Source: Spirogloea muscicola (taxonomy: Eukaryota > Streptophyta > Zygnematophyceae > Spirogloeales > Spirogloeaceae). From it: DNA of 39,835 nt. Shown here in pieces: positions 1 through 15,185 of the stretch (the stretch's first letter is position 1; each line of letters opens with the position of its first letter). A model generated the notes under the pieces. It was not told the DNA's origin, did not search any database, and was given only the letters and a program-made list of their open reading frames with translations. Made by a program: the position numbers and the translations under genes. The stretch spans positions 394,078 to 433,912 of the forward strand of contig WELB01000109.1 in the NCBI GenBank assembly GCA_009602725.1, given 5' to 3'.

Positions 1-1661
1 CGGCGCCGTGGACCGCGCGCGCCAGCTGGCCGGCGTCGTCGACGACGACGTGGCCGCCGCGGCCGCCGCGCCGGCGCCGCCCGAGGAGCAGTCGCTGCTG
101 GACGAGCTCTCGCAGCACTGCGCCCTCTCCCGCAAGCAGGTGCCTCCGGCCCCCGCTCTGACGCTCTGCCGAGCAGGAAGCGTACTTCGACGGCGTTGCT
201 AGACTTCCTGAGCGATCAGGCCGTCAATGAAGGCCTAGTGACGGCGACTCCGCGCCTTGAGATCTCCGCCTCTCGTCGTCAAGGTTGTAAGGCCCTGCAC
301 CGTTGTAGAGCCCTGTACCGATTGGTCAGAGCGCCAATGCAGGCGCCCACCGGCAACTCTGCAGCTTGTCATGCCCACCCCACCGGCAGAGTGTGTGAGA
401 CGCCTGTAAACACTGCAGATGAAGCCTTCAGGGCCCTCCTGTCTCCACTCGACCCATCAGCTTCTGTCACATTACACGTCTTGCACATCCTTTGACAACA
501 ATGATCTGATCTCTGCCTGCCCGCATGCTCACCTGCAGCGCTTGTACGGCTTCGCCGCTTGCCTAGCGCTCGGCTTCCTGTGCACACTCCTGGTACGAGG
601 CCTAGCTTTCCAGCTTTGCAGCCGCAGTGCAGCCTGCAGCAGCTGGCAGCAGGTTTGCAAGCATTCCTGCCACTGACGCTCTGCACTCTTATAAATTTGG
701 GTGCATGCCAGTCCATGCTGGTGTTCTTCAATCCCATCAAATTTTCCATCACGTTCACGCTCGGCAACCTGCTGTCTTTAGGCAGGTGCCTACCCCTCTT
801 GCACCCTTCTTCCCTCTGCCGTATTCATTACCGATGCAAGGAGCATGCAGAGCTGGCCAAGCTATGGAAGCCAAAAAGGCCTGTTCTGGTGGCATGCCCG
901 CGCTTATGTTGGTGTGATTTACACCACTGACGGAGCCCGGAGGCAGGCGCTTATCGTACATTGCCCTGCTCCTCTCACGTGCAGCACGGGCTTCCTCGTT
1001 GGTCCATGGAGGCAGGCCAAAATGATGGTGGACCCAGCCCGCATTGTGGCCACCGTGGTCTACTTGGTGGCCATCGTCCTCACCCTCGTCTGCGCACTCT
1101 ACGTGCACTTTCTCGCCCTCACCCCCGTGGAGCATTCTCTGTCCGTGCAAAGCGAGCGCGAGACTGTCAGGTTGCTAGCCTCCCCTCCAAGCTTGTGGCT
1201 AGCAGCATGGTCTTCTCACACCTTCTGCACTGTGGCTGATTGTACAGATTCGTGATGCCCTTCTCACCCTGATTTGCATAATAGTCCAGGGCTGCGCCCT
1301 TCTCTGGTGAGTCACAGCTTCTTCTTTTTCATATCCTATCAATGAGCCTGGAGCAGCTTGCTAGTCTTGAACAGTCCCAGCTGGCTCATGTGCTTTGGTG
1401 GGAAGGGGCGGGGAGAGAGGGTGGGTCAGTGGGGGACAGTCAACCAGGCAGACACAGATTGGTCAAGTGCATTCAGCAGAAAAAGTGAATCACACCCAAT
1501 GTCATTGCACTTTCTGCATACCAACTTGCTTGATTTGGCCGCCCTTTAACTTCATGCGCACTGCACGCTTTCTCATTTGCAGGTACAGCTTAAGCTATAT
1601 ACCCTTCGCCAGAGCAGCAGCACGGAGGTGCTTGTCTACCTGCTGGACAATGGAGTTTTGA
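1..1661 (+). CDS. SFT2-family vesicle transport protein, 3' part (N-terminus outside window)
   Basis: SFT2 proteins are small four-helix membrane proteins acting in retrograde traffic to the Golgi. Six exons join in frame through GT-AG introns: 1-139, 539-592, 712-785, 985-1102, 1248-1306 and 1583-1661 (TGA). Visible family signatures are LSRKQ joined to RLYGFAACLALGFL (first helix), FNPIKFSITFTLGNLLSLGS, GPWRQAKMM, then ARIVATVVYLVAIVLTL (third helix), and the C-terminal WYSLSYIPFAR. The start codon lies left of the window; the acidic, alanine-rich leader in exon 1 is typical of the cytosolic N-terminus. The last intron ends in a copy of a dispersed repeat (see findings). Splice sites were read by eye, but all phases agree and the signature residues fall in the expected order. 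Confidence 0.9.
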
Positions 1662-1784
1662 ATGTCTTCAGGCACCCGGTCTATGTAAGTTGTTCTCATG
1701 CCAGTAGTACTGGTGGAAGCAACACAGACAGCAAAAACTGTCATCTTGATGGCCATGCAAATCGTGCAATATGACCACCAGCCT

Positions 1785-1789
1785 TGTAA
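1785..1789 (+). promoter_or_regulatory. Possible polyadenylation signal TGTAA for the SFT2-like gene
   Basis: TGTAA is the usual polyadenylation signal in chlorophyte green algae. This one lies about 125 bases after the SFT2-like stop codon. The motif is short and occurs by chance, so the call is weak. The rest of 1662-2159 shows no convincing exon. Confidence 0.35.
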
Positions 1790-2159
1790 TAAATGGCCGG
1801 GTACATTGATGCAGGTGTGCCCCAATGTGGAGAAGTCAATTCCTCGGCAACCTTGTCACGGGGGCATGGCCCTCTCATATGTACAAAGGCAAATTAGACT
1901 GCAGGCCATTTGGACTGCTGAAGAGAGTGTCAACCCTCTCGCTGTTAGCTGTGGTCCTCTTGAACTGCTTTGTCCGACTCTGACAAGACCTAGTATGCAC
2001 AAATCAATGCTCACGACCTGTCTGGTCACGATTGCATTGCAAGCGGCAAGCTCATCGAGACCTGATATAGGCGTGGAAATTCTGCGGACTCTTCACAAGG
2101 TGACTCCTGGACTGTAAGTTGCAGGCTACCATAGTGGCAGCTTCCATTACATAGCTATG

Positions 2160-3349
2160 TTAGTGGAAATGCCAGCGGCGATATGTGCGGTCAACTATGC
2201 CTCCGCCCGAGCGGATGGCAAGCTTGAGAGTGTCAGCAGCTGGCGGTACTCCCCACAGTGATGGTACTGCCACAGTCATGCGCAAGCGCTCATGGAGCCC
2301 CTCACTGCCCCCCACAACCTTCTCCGCCTCCACAACCTGCATGAGAGAACGGGGTTGAGCAGCAACTTGAGCTTGACCACTGGCACGCACTTCCGAGACA
2401 AGAAGCTGGCAGCCTAGAGGAAATTAGTAGATCAGCCAGGTGGATGGCAGCCCGATCACACCCTGGAAGTCATAGGTCAAGGCGTGCTGTCAACCTCGCC
2501 CCCACGGTCGAGGACTGCATCCTCGACGCAATCGCTGAGCATCTCCACCGAGCGGCAGAACCCCAGGATGTATATCCGGCGGCCCACGTCCAAGCCCTGC
2601 CGCATCAACGAGCAGGCAGGCTGGTCACAAATGTGCGAAGAGGAAGAGAGACAGGGGGGGCAAAGCAATGGCCAAGGGGTGTGTGTTCCGAAATGGACGT
2701 TCGGAGAAGGATCTGGATCGCACATTGGTGGCGGCAATGTCGAAGAGGGCACCGAGGCAGAGGCCCTGCTGTGGGTCCATGTAGTCCTCCTCGCGGAAGC
2801 GGCGGACCCTCCCGGGCCGGTCGCAAGCGCCCCTCTGGCGCAGCAGCAGCGACTCGCCAGCATGGGCGTCAACGTCAGCGGCATGCGCTCGCAGGGCCCT
2901 CGGCGCGGTGGCCATGAGCATTGCGAAGCAGGCCAGTGGGGAGCTCACGAGCGAGGGGCGGACGGGGATGCGGTCGCCGCCGAGGCGCACGAGGCCGTCC
3001 GCCGTGAAGAAGCTGACGGTGTCGTCGTACACCCAGTCCTCGTCGGCGCCGGCCGCCCAGGGAGGCGGCGCCTCCCAGGGGTCGTCGCGCCCGCCCGACC
3101 ACCCGTCGCCGTCGGAGCCGGCAGAGTCCCGCCACCACCTCCCTGCAGCACCGCAGGGCTCGGCGGCCGCTCAGTGAGCGCCAGGAGGTGCCCAGAAGCG
3201 GCGCTCCGACCGCAGCTGCGTGCGGCGCAGCGCGGGCGCCCGGGGTGGGCAGTGCGGCGGTGGCGCCGTACTGGAGCTGGCGACGATAGCAAGGCCCGGC
3301 AGGCCGAGCCCGCCGCCGACGGCGGCGGTGCCTCGGCGCGCCAGCCGCC
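2160..3349 (-). CDS. Conserved protein of unknown function, 5' end cut by an assembly join
   Basis: Three exons join in frame on the minus strand: from about 3142 down to 2724, 2596-2495 and 2336-2160 (TAA). The first carries VYDDTVSFFTADGLVRLGGD, a region on residues RPSLVSSPLACFAML, and EEDYMDPQQGLCLGALFDI. The second encodes GLDVGRRIYILGFCRSVEML. The third encodes LRMTVAVPSLWGVPPAADTL and ends GGIVDRTYRRWHFH. The style is that of a conserved plant and algal protein, but I cannot name the family. Above 3142 the strand encodes an arginine- and alanine-rich stretch that could be an organelle-targeting leader, but it is in another frame, so either an intron or a sequence error separates them. 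The N at 3350 removes the true start. Confidence 0.6.
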
Positions 3350-3882
3350 NTTTTCTAGAAAATGTTCTTACTTATTGTTGCACTAGATTCTGCCTGAGCA
3401 ACATATTATTGGCTTGACTTGGCCTTTCATGTCATGCGCACCGCGCGCCTTCTCCTCTTGGCCACCCTTGCACTTCATGCGCACCGCGCGCCTTCTCTTT
3501 TCGTGCTGGCCTCTCCGCGCTTTCACAGCCCTCGCACCCTTTCGGGAGAGCCACTTTCCTTTCTACCTGGACACTAGCTTTTGCCTGCACAGTGTGTTGG
3601 CTTAAAGTGAAGGAAGACGCTTTCAGTAGAGGGCGATGGCTGTGAGAGGCCAGCCCAGAAGAAAGAATGGATGAAGTTCAAAGGGGCCAGGGGAACGAGG
3701 ATGGGCCAATAATCTTCCATAGCAGAGTCACTCTGTACAAATGTACAACTCGACAAGCTCCAAGCTATCAAGCAGTCCGAATATTGACTGTCTGTTGCAG
3801 ACTGTCTACCAGTTGCCACTAATGTCATCAGCCTGGTGCCACGGTCAACTTTGCCACACTTGGCCTAATCCCAATCAGGGAG
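3350..3882. repeat. Intergenic stretch with dispersed repeat copies, no gene seen
   Basis: After the N at 3350 the sequence changes abruptly from GC-rich coding DNA to repeat modules. Two copies of the module catgcgcaccgcgcgccttc lie at about 3434 and 3477, preceded by the module that reads 'attggcttgacttggcc'. A partial copy of the upstream part follows near 3575-3605, and a reversed fragment of the GGCTGG/CCAGCC hairpin module lies near 3645-3670. I see no convincing exon here; the open frames present are translations of the repeats. Confidence 0.6.
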
Positions 3883-5136
3883 CTACATTGATGCGGAATC
3901 GTCCGGCCCAAGGATGTCATAAGAGCGGTGCTCTCCAAAGCCAGCAGGGCCGTTGTTGTCAAAGATGGGGCCTTGAAGCTCGTGGAAGAGGCCAAGGTTG
4001 TCCACCAGCTTGTGAAAAACCAGGCACCCACCGCACTGCACCACAATACCCTACATTGTTGCTGTCAGCGAATTGTATGTGAGCCCGACCACTAGTGCTA
4101 GTGCAAAGCACATGACCCTATTTGCACCACAAAATACGTGTGGTGGTGGCGACATGCAGCACAAGCAGTAGGGCGTATTTGGAAGGCCCACTTCACCTGG
4201 ACGAATACAGTGCCCTCATTGTAGGCGTGCGGGTTGATTGCACGAATCGTGCGCTTGCCGCACTTGTTACAAGTAAAGGCCACACGCATCCGCCGACGAG
4301 GAGAATTGCTCAGCAATGGCCACGAGCCTTCACTGGCGCCAACCTCTCGTTCCAACCCTGAATGTCAAGCTCGCCACCAAGGCAGCAGCAGTAAGTGCAG
4401 AACGGCAGAACATGGAGTGCGAGGTGCTTCCTGCTAAGTTGCAACAGCAAAAGTTGAGTGGCACCTGAGGGAGCGAGCCCTGAGAGGCCGGAGCCGGTGG
4501 TCCACCCAGTCACCGCATGGAGCGCAATGCCCATGGCCTCCTCCTGCAAGTGTAGGTGAAGTGCCTGAGAAGCACACCCCAACCAAGCGGTGGCTGCCAG
4601 TGGGAGCTGAGGCCACCTTCCAGCTAGCAAGATAAGCAAGCGCAGCAGGCCGCCTCTGAGGTCTTTGGTGCGTCGCACGTCACCTGCGACAGCTTCTGCA
4701 AGGCCATCAGAGACCCGGCCTGCTTGGGCTGCCGCTCAGCTGCCGACAGGGCGCTGCCGCTGCTGCTGCCGGTCCTTGATGGGCCGGGCAAAAGCAGCCC
4801 TGCGTGCAAGCAAGGTGTAGGTGAGCTCAAGCGGACAAGTACGACGGTGTCATGGTTGTAGTAAGCGAGCCTCGGAGCACCAAATTCCGAGGACGTCCGG
4901 CGCTGCTCGCTTGCCAGCGCCACGCCGCAGAACGCGGGACAGTGAGCGGCTGGCCCCGGGCGCGCACCGCGGGCGGTGGGAGCAGGCAAGCCGAGCGGCT
5001 CGGCCGCCGCAGCGTCCTCGCTGCAGGCCCGGGGGCAGGCTTGCGCCAAGCGGGGGCGAGACTGCGCAGCGCCGCAGCCCAGAAGGCGCCGGACCGTCAG
5101 GCGCAGGCTGAGCCGCCATGCACCAGCCACCACCAT
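3883..5136 (-). CDS. Zim17/DNL-type zinc finger protein (HSP70-escort type), likely organellar
   Basis: Zim17/HEP proteins bind organellar HSP70s and keep them soluble. The last exon (4035-3883, TAG) encodes CGGCLVFHKLVDNLGLFHE. The exon before it (ending at 4197) encodes SPRRRMRVAFTCNKCGKRT and AINPHAYNEGTVFVQ. Together they give the two CxxC zinc pairs (CNKC and CGGC) and the conserved His-Lys-Leu-Val-Asp-Asn core, closest to the plant plastid type. Upstream, a GC-rich exon with an ATG at 5136 begins MVVAGAWRLSLRLTVRRLLG, an arginine-rich leader without acidic residues that fits a transit peptide. Its middle exons, about 4345-5000, are less certain; one piece probably ends in MALQKLSQ before a GT at 4678. 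The C-terminal tail after the finger is unusual in length. Confidence 0.88.
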
Positions 5137-5339
5137 GGCCGGCGGCCCGCTTGCCGCGCGCCAGCGCCGCGGGCCCTCCGCCTGGCTCGTGCCGCCAGCC
5201 GCGCGGCACGGGCGGGGCCATGGCCGGCGTCGGTGGCGGCGGGTGTGAAGTGAGAATTCGGCTTGCCGAGCAGGTTTGCTGCAGCGGTGAGCCGAGGCGC
5301 GCGCCGGCTCCGCTTCGGCACGGGCTCCGCAGCGGCGTG

Positions 5340-5342
5340 GAC

Positions 5343-5379
<37 letters not shown>

Positions 5380-5382
5380 CGG
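5340..5382. repeat. GCG trinucleotide run upstream of the Zim17-like gene
   Basis: About twelve consecutive GCG/GCC units lie some 200 bases above the proposed ATG of the Zim17-like gene, in its putative 5' leader or promoter. Similar runs occur in the leader of cullin 1 (14216-14241) and at 7035-7150. Long open frames across this run in several frames are a by-product of the repeat. Confidence 0.85.
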
Positions 5383-6660
5383 CCGGGGCCATGGCCGGCA
5401 GCGGTGGTGGCGACGGCGAGGGGCCGAAGGCGACGAGACGAGCGCAAGGGAATGCGTGTATGTTAAGAGATGGGGAGGCCATGTGTGGCCAAGTACAAAG
5501 GCAAGCACATAGCGCAAGGGAGGCGGCTGGCGGTGGGAAAAAGGGAAAAAGGGAAAATGCGGTCTCTGACCGCAAGGAGTGCAAGTAAAGCGATCTGGTA
5601 CTGGACCTGCCACCTCAGCTACCCCGGCCGTCTCCTTCGACTTGCACTAACACTAACATGGGTTACCCAGGTTGCCCAAGCCTGAGTTGGTGGTCTCTTT
5701 TTTATTAGTCCGTACTCTCTTGCATAGCTGTGGTTTTCCCGGCGCCTTTCTGCCCTTCTGATCTCTGCAGCGGCTTTCTTGCACGGCGGCCTATTCATTG
5801 GCAGGGACAGCAGGGTTGAGCTGCCCTGATTCAACGCCGCCGCCTGCTTTCCAGACAACACGTAGCCAAGTACTCTGCTTCCACCATTGACAGCGAAGCT
5901 GTAGCTTCGTTTGATTCAAATACACGACTTTTTTCCATATAGCAAGGAGACGTACCCGGTAGTTGAACGTTGTTTTCAAGCCACAAGCCCAATGAGACTC
6001 AGTATTATCAAACAACACACTTGCTTGCAACTAATCAGAATTCATCTATCAGACTGGAGGCAGCGCGAGGACTAACGGGGAGGGACTGCAGTGATGGCGA
6101 CGGTGGAAGTGATGGAGGAGGCTGAGGCGGACATGGTGTAGGCAATTGTGGAGGGTGGTAGCCGAGGTGGTAGCAGGGACGGCAAAGGTGAAAGGTCATT
6201 GGAGGTGGTGGTGACTATGAAAAGATGTGTGTATAAAGACATTATGGGAGTGAGGATCGGCTACAGCAGAGACAAAGAGGGGCGGCTTGTCGTGCTACAT
6301 GGTGTCGGTTGCTAGTTAACGTCGATAGGAGAGATGTGTGTGAAATGCAGGTGACAACATTGAATTCACGTGACCGGCAACGCCAAACATTGTGAAAAGA
6401 AATGGAAAACGAGAAAGTCGGGCATTACTTGCTTTGGAATAAGATAGAGAATAGTATCGGAATAAGAAGGTAACTGGAGCTTGTGACGGATGATTTCCAG
6501 TTTACCAAGTAAAGAGGCATCGGAAACACCAAGCAATGATAGCGATGCAAGGACTAGATCCGAAACTGATGGCCGATAGCCGTCACCGTAACAGTTTCAG
6601 TGTCGGTATCGGTCTTTGAAATAGTAACGAAATTGAGAACCCCCTACTACGGGCTCGGAC
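5383..6660. other. Intergenic stretch, no gene seen
   Basis: The part at 5440-5545 shares the module ggccaagtacaa...ggcaagcaca with 22500-22540 and 23593-23620, so it belongs to the dispersed repeat family. From about 6055 to 6230 the sequence is rich in imperfect GGA/GGT triplets. No reading frame shows a recognisable domain or splice pattern. Confidence 0.5.
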
Positions 6661-6666
6661 AGAACC

Positions 6667-6841
6667 AGTATCACGCCCAATGAAGGGACTTCGGACCGAA
6701 CAGTATCACGCCCAATGAAGGGACTTCGGACCGAACAGTATCACGCCCAATTAAGGGACTTCGGACCGAACAGTATCACGCCCAATGAAGGGACTTCGGA
6801 CCGAACAGTCTCACGCCCAATGAAGGGTCTTAGGTCAGTAC
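6667..6841. repeat. Tandem repeat, 35-bp unit, five copies
   Basis: Copies start at 6667, 6702, 6737, 6772 and 6807 with an exact period of 35. The unit begins agtatcacgcccaatgaagg and continues with gacttcggaccgaac. The first four copies differ by only one base or so; the last is more diverged, and a partial copy precedes the array. There are no unique spacers between units, so this is a minisatellite and not a CRISPR array. Confidence 0.95.
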
Positions 6842-7030
6842 AGAATGCTCACGAAGATGCAGTCAGTACAATGGATGGGGATAAAACAAGATCACTTGTG
6901 TCTTGTCAAAGCACCGGTTTACGTACCGGTTGAGGGAGTTCGCCGGTAGAAGGCTCCTCAAGCAGAGCGACCTAACGCGCCAGCCCGTGCCTTCCTGGCA
7001 CGTCCGGAGCGCTCGCTCGATGTCCGCTGC

Positions 7031-7309
7031 TTGTTCAGCGGTGGCGGCGGCGGAGACAGCGACGACGACAGCAGCGGCGACGGCGGCAGCGACAATGGCA
7101 GCGACGACAATAGCAGCGACGGCGGCGACGGCGGCGGCGGCGGCGGCGGCAAGTCGGCTCAAAGGAGGAAACTGGACCGAGTGAACTACTCGGTCCCAGC
7201 CCTCCGCTCGCTTATCTTCGGTCGGGAAAGAATGGCTCTGTTTTCTTTGGAGCAGGACCTTTGGCCCATTTGGCTCCTCCCTCCACCCTCGATCCCAAGG
7301 CCAGTGTAG
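7031..7309 (+). other. Low-complexity open frame rich in Gly, Asp and Ser; gene status uncertain
   Basis: A GC-rich triplet region (7035-7150) encodes an acidic Gly-Asp-Ser tract on the plus strand followed by KSAQRRKLDRVNYSVPALRS and a short hydrophobic tail. It has an ATG-free left edge (the frame opens at TTG/GTT-like codons) and no flanking exon I can connect. The acidic tract could equally be non-coding microsatellite DNA. I recognise no domain. Confidence 0.2.
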
Positions 7310-7385
7310 CCTGAGACCGCTATTTCCGACCTACCCCTCCACCCTTAATCCCCAAGGCCAGTGTAGCCTGGGATTGCTTGCTATT
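7281..7385. repeat. Two-copy direct repeat, about 56-bp period
   Basis: The block that starts ctccaccct and contains ccaaggccagtgtagcctg occurs at 7281-7324 and again at 7337-7385 with a few changes. It lies in the same gene-poor stretch as the 35-bp tandem array. Sequence 7386-8640 shows no convincing exon; its last few hundred bases are probably the 3' untranslated region of cullin 1. Confidence 0.75.
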
Positions 7386-8649
7386 CCCTCACCCTTTCAC
7401 CTTTACCCGCCGCTAGCCTGGCCGGTACCCGCCTTCGCTCGTCAAGGTGGGTCATCCCCATCAGAGCGGGCTTCAAGGGCTTTTCGGCTTCTCTTCGAGG
7501 CCTTTTGAGCGGTTTCGGGCGGTAGGCTGGGGCTGCCTCTCGGATACCAAATCTACGGTCCAGCGGCAGATACGCACGGGTGTTTGAGTGGTTGAGATTG
7601 GAGAATGGGGTTGGCCTGTTGATGTGCAATCGATAGTTCCAAAGACAAATCCACACTTGCGCGACCGGAGTTGAGCTAGAGGTGCTGTGTTTGCGAATTC
7701 TGGTTCACAGTACTAGATAGGTGACGTGTCTCAATCGTCCGCGTGTTGTGCCACCTCACATGTCTTGTCAGACCGACATGAATAAGCCACCGACGGGATA
7801 TTTCATGACAGGCTGCCTAGCAGGTGATCGTGGCAGTCGCAGTTGCGGACTGGGAATTGTCGTATGGAAGTATTGGCGAGCAAGCTTAGCATGGGGTACT
7901 CCGGGCTCCGGCTCCGAAAGAAGCGCAGCTGCGGCACTAACAGGTCACCACGGGCATGGGCAGGCCGAACCCTTACTTCTTAACTCCCTAAGCCCCTGTA
8001 GTATTGAACCCCTGGTTCTTCCAAGTCCACAGAAAGGCATTGATCACGAATGGCGCCCTAGCTTGTTGGCTTCCTTCAAGAAGATAATGTAGAAATGGAC
8101 GTGAATGTGCGGCCAAGTCCCTGCTGTTGTGCGAAGGACACCTTTCGGCAAGGACTCAAGCTGCTACGACAGGCCAACTCACTGAAAACTATCAGGCTTG
8201 AAGCAATACCACAAGCTTGGCCATTAGGCAAACAATTGCTGACTGCAAGGCAACCGTGGGCTCAGCTATCTACCAGCCTCTACACAGGTTTCCATCCAGC
8301 ATAAAGTTATTCACTCATGTACAATATTGCTGCGTATGCTTGAAAGCTGCTGTGGGGGGACCAAAGAATCTGCCCATAAAAGAATAGTCTGCGCTTGCAG
8401 CAGGGGAGGACATCAGCAACCTGGCAAGTCAGCCTAAGCACGCCTGCGAGCACAGCTGCATGCCTGCTAGTGGGTGGCTCCCCCTCCGCATTGAGCACAT
8501 ACATTGGTACAAAGCATTCCCTACTGTTGGGGCTCTGCTGTTCCAGTGAATTACTCCCAATCGACTATGCGGGCTCGCTAAGGAAGCCTGCGAAGAGCCA
8601 GGGCAAGAGGCTCATCACACGCACTATAAGATGACCAGTAATTGAGCTC

Positions 8650-14154
<5,505 letters not shown>

Positions 14155-14215
14155 GCGTCCTGCGGCTGGCCTCCCGCTCCGTCACGACCCTCCGTGCATG
14201 GTCCGCCGCAGTCGG

Positions 14216-14241
14216 CGCCGCCGCCGCCGCCGCCGCCTCCT
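14216..14241. repeat. GCC trinucleotide run in the cullin 1 leader
   Basis: About eight GCC units lie 60-90 bases upstream of the cullin 1 ATG on the minus strand. The run resembles those upstream of the Zim17-like gene and in the 7035-7150 region. Confidence 0.8.
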
Positions 14242-14639
14242 CAGCCGCGAAACGCCCGCACCGGGACGCGCCGAGGTGGGAGGCAGCGGAGGCCGGCCAG
14301 CCGCGGCGCTCGGAAGANAGCTGGCGCGCGCGCGGGGGGGTGGCGCTGAAAGAAGCGAGGAGACGGAGACGGAGACGGCGGGGCCCGTCTCGGCTGTAGC
14401 GGCTGCCTCCTTCTGGAGGCGCGCGCCACCGCTTGCCCGCCTCGGCCCCCACCGGCCCCAGCGGCCGCACTGGGGACATTCTTCCCTTGGGCCTGCCCTC
14501 TTGCTGCCAGTGCCTCACAATTGACGGAGCTGTTTCTCACTCACTTCCTTCCCCGCGCCCCACCGGCCACGCGCGGCGACCCTGGCCCTGACTCCCCACC
14601 CCTACCACCGGGTCCTCTGACCTCGTGGGCTCGTGGGCT

Positions 14640-15185
14640 CAGGTATATCGGATGCAGAAGAAGGGCTCGCCCATTGAGAATATGGGCTGGAACAGCCAGC
14701 CCAAAAAAGAATGAACAGAGTACAAGAAGAGGGGGGGGGAAGCCAGGCGAAGCCCTAAGGCGAAGCAGCAGAAATGACAAGCACACATGAAAATGCGCCT
14801 CTCTGTATCCCTGCAGCGGTCCATGGCCCACGCTCTGCATCTGCGAGCTGGCCGTGCTCTCGCTGCGGGCTCTGGCTTTCGTCAGGGTGATAGCTTCCCG
14901 GCAGCTAGTCTGTCGGATCTGAGGCTATCCTCCCCCTGTTTTACCATTGCATCCTCAGGCCCCTTTGTAGCTGCTCACCGCTCTTAGGCCCCTCTGAATA
15001 TTTGTGAATTCCTTTTGGGCTGGCTTTTCGCAGCCCTTGCCCCCATTGGGAGTGCCACTTCTTCTCTGACCTCCGGCGCGCTCCAAGGCAGGCCACCGGC
15101 TTCCGTGGCGGCGCTCCGGCTCCCCAAGTTAGCTTGTCGTTAGCTTGTCGGGATTGTATGTGCTCACCCGTGGGTACTACCGTCA
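14640..15185. repeat. Composite dispersed element: hairpin module, TRGY peptide module, hairpin module
   Basis: From left: a reversed hairpin module (gctggaacagccagccc, about 14686-14703); an open frame on the plus strand from 14787 or 14793 encoding MRLSVSLQRS...RAGRALAA...SGFRQG...SDLRL; a module with caggcccctttgtagctgct (14947-14998) that recurs almost unchanged at 24329-24379; a forward hairpin module ending cccccattgggagtgcca; then a diverged copy of the peptide tail (15094-15175) whose frame is broken by an 11-bp tandem duplication (ttagcttgtcg twice). The same modules recur in other orders elsewhere in the window. No transposase, reverse transcriptase or terminal repeat is visible. 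Confidence 0.75.
14787..14987 (+). CDS. Small repeat-borne open frame, TRGY peptide family, copy 1
   Basis: The frame encodes MRLS-V-SLQRS, then ALHLRAGRALAA, then SGFRQG and SLSDLRL, and then runs into the adjacent repeat module and stops at 14987. The first 32 codons (from 14793) align with the copy at 22877-23029. Ten codons are identical, fifteen differ synonymously and seven change the residue. The N-terminal half is basic and lacks acidic residues, like an organelle-targeting leader. Whether it is translated, or is a relic of a gene carried by the repeat, is unknown. Confidence 0.4.
   Translation: MKMRLSVSLQRSMAHALHLRAGRALAAGSGFRQGDSFPAASLSDLRLSSPCFTIASSGPFVAAHRS

Noticed and set aside
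3978-4035. Plus-strand frame reading like a helical protein (KLVEEAKVVHQLVKN)
   Set aside because: It is the complement of the Zim17 zinc-finger exon, which has clear family residues on the minus strand.
4624-5613. One 329-residue minus-strand protein
   Set aside because: Only the part below 5136 fits a leader and first exons of the Zim17-like gene; the rest is low-complexity GC-rich 5' DNA.
6667-6841. CRISPR-like array
   Set aside because: Units are directly tandem with no spacers, no cas genes are present, and the window is eukaryotic.
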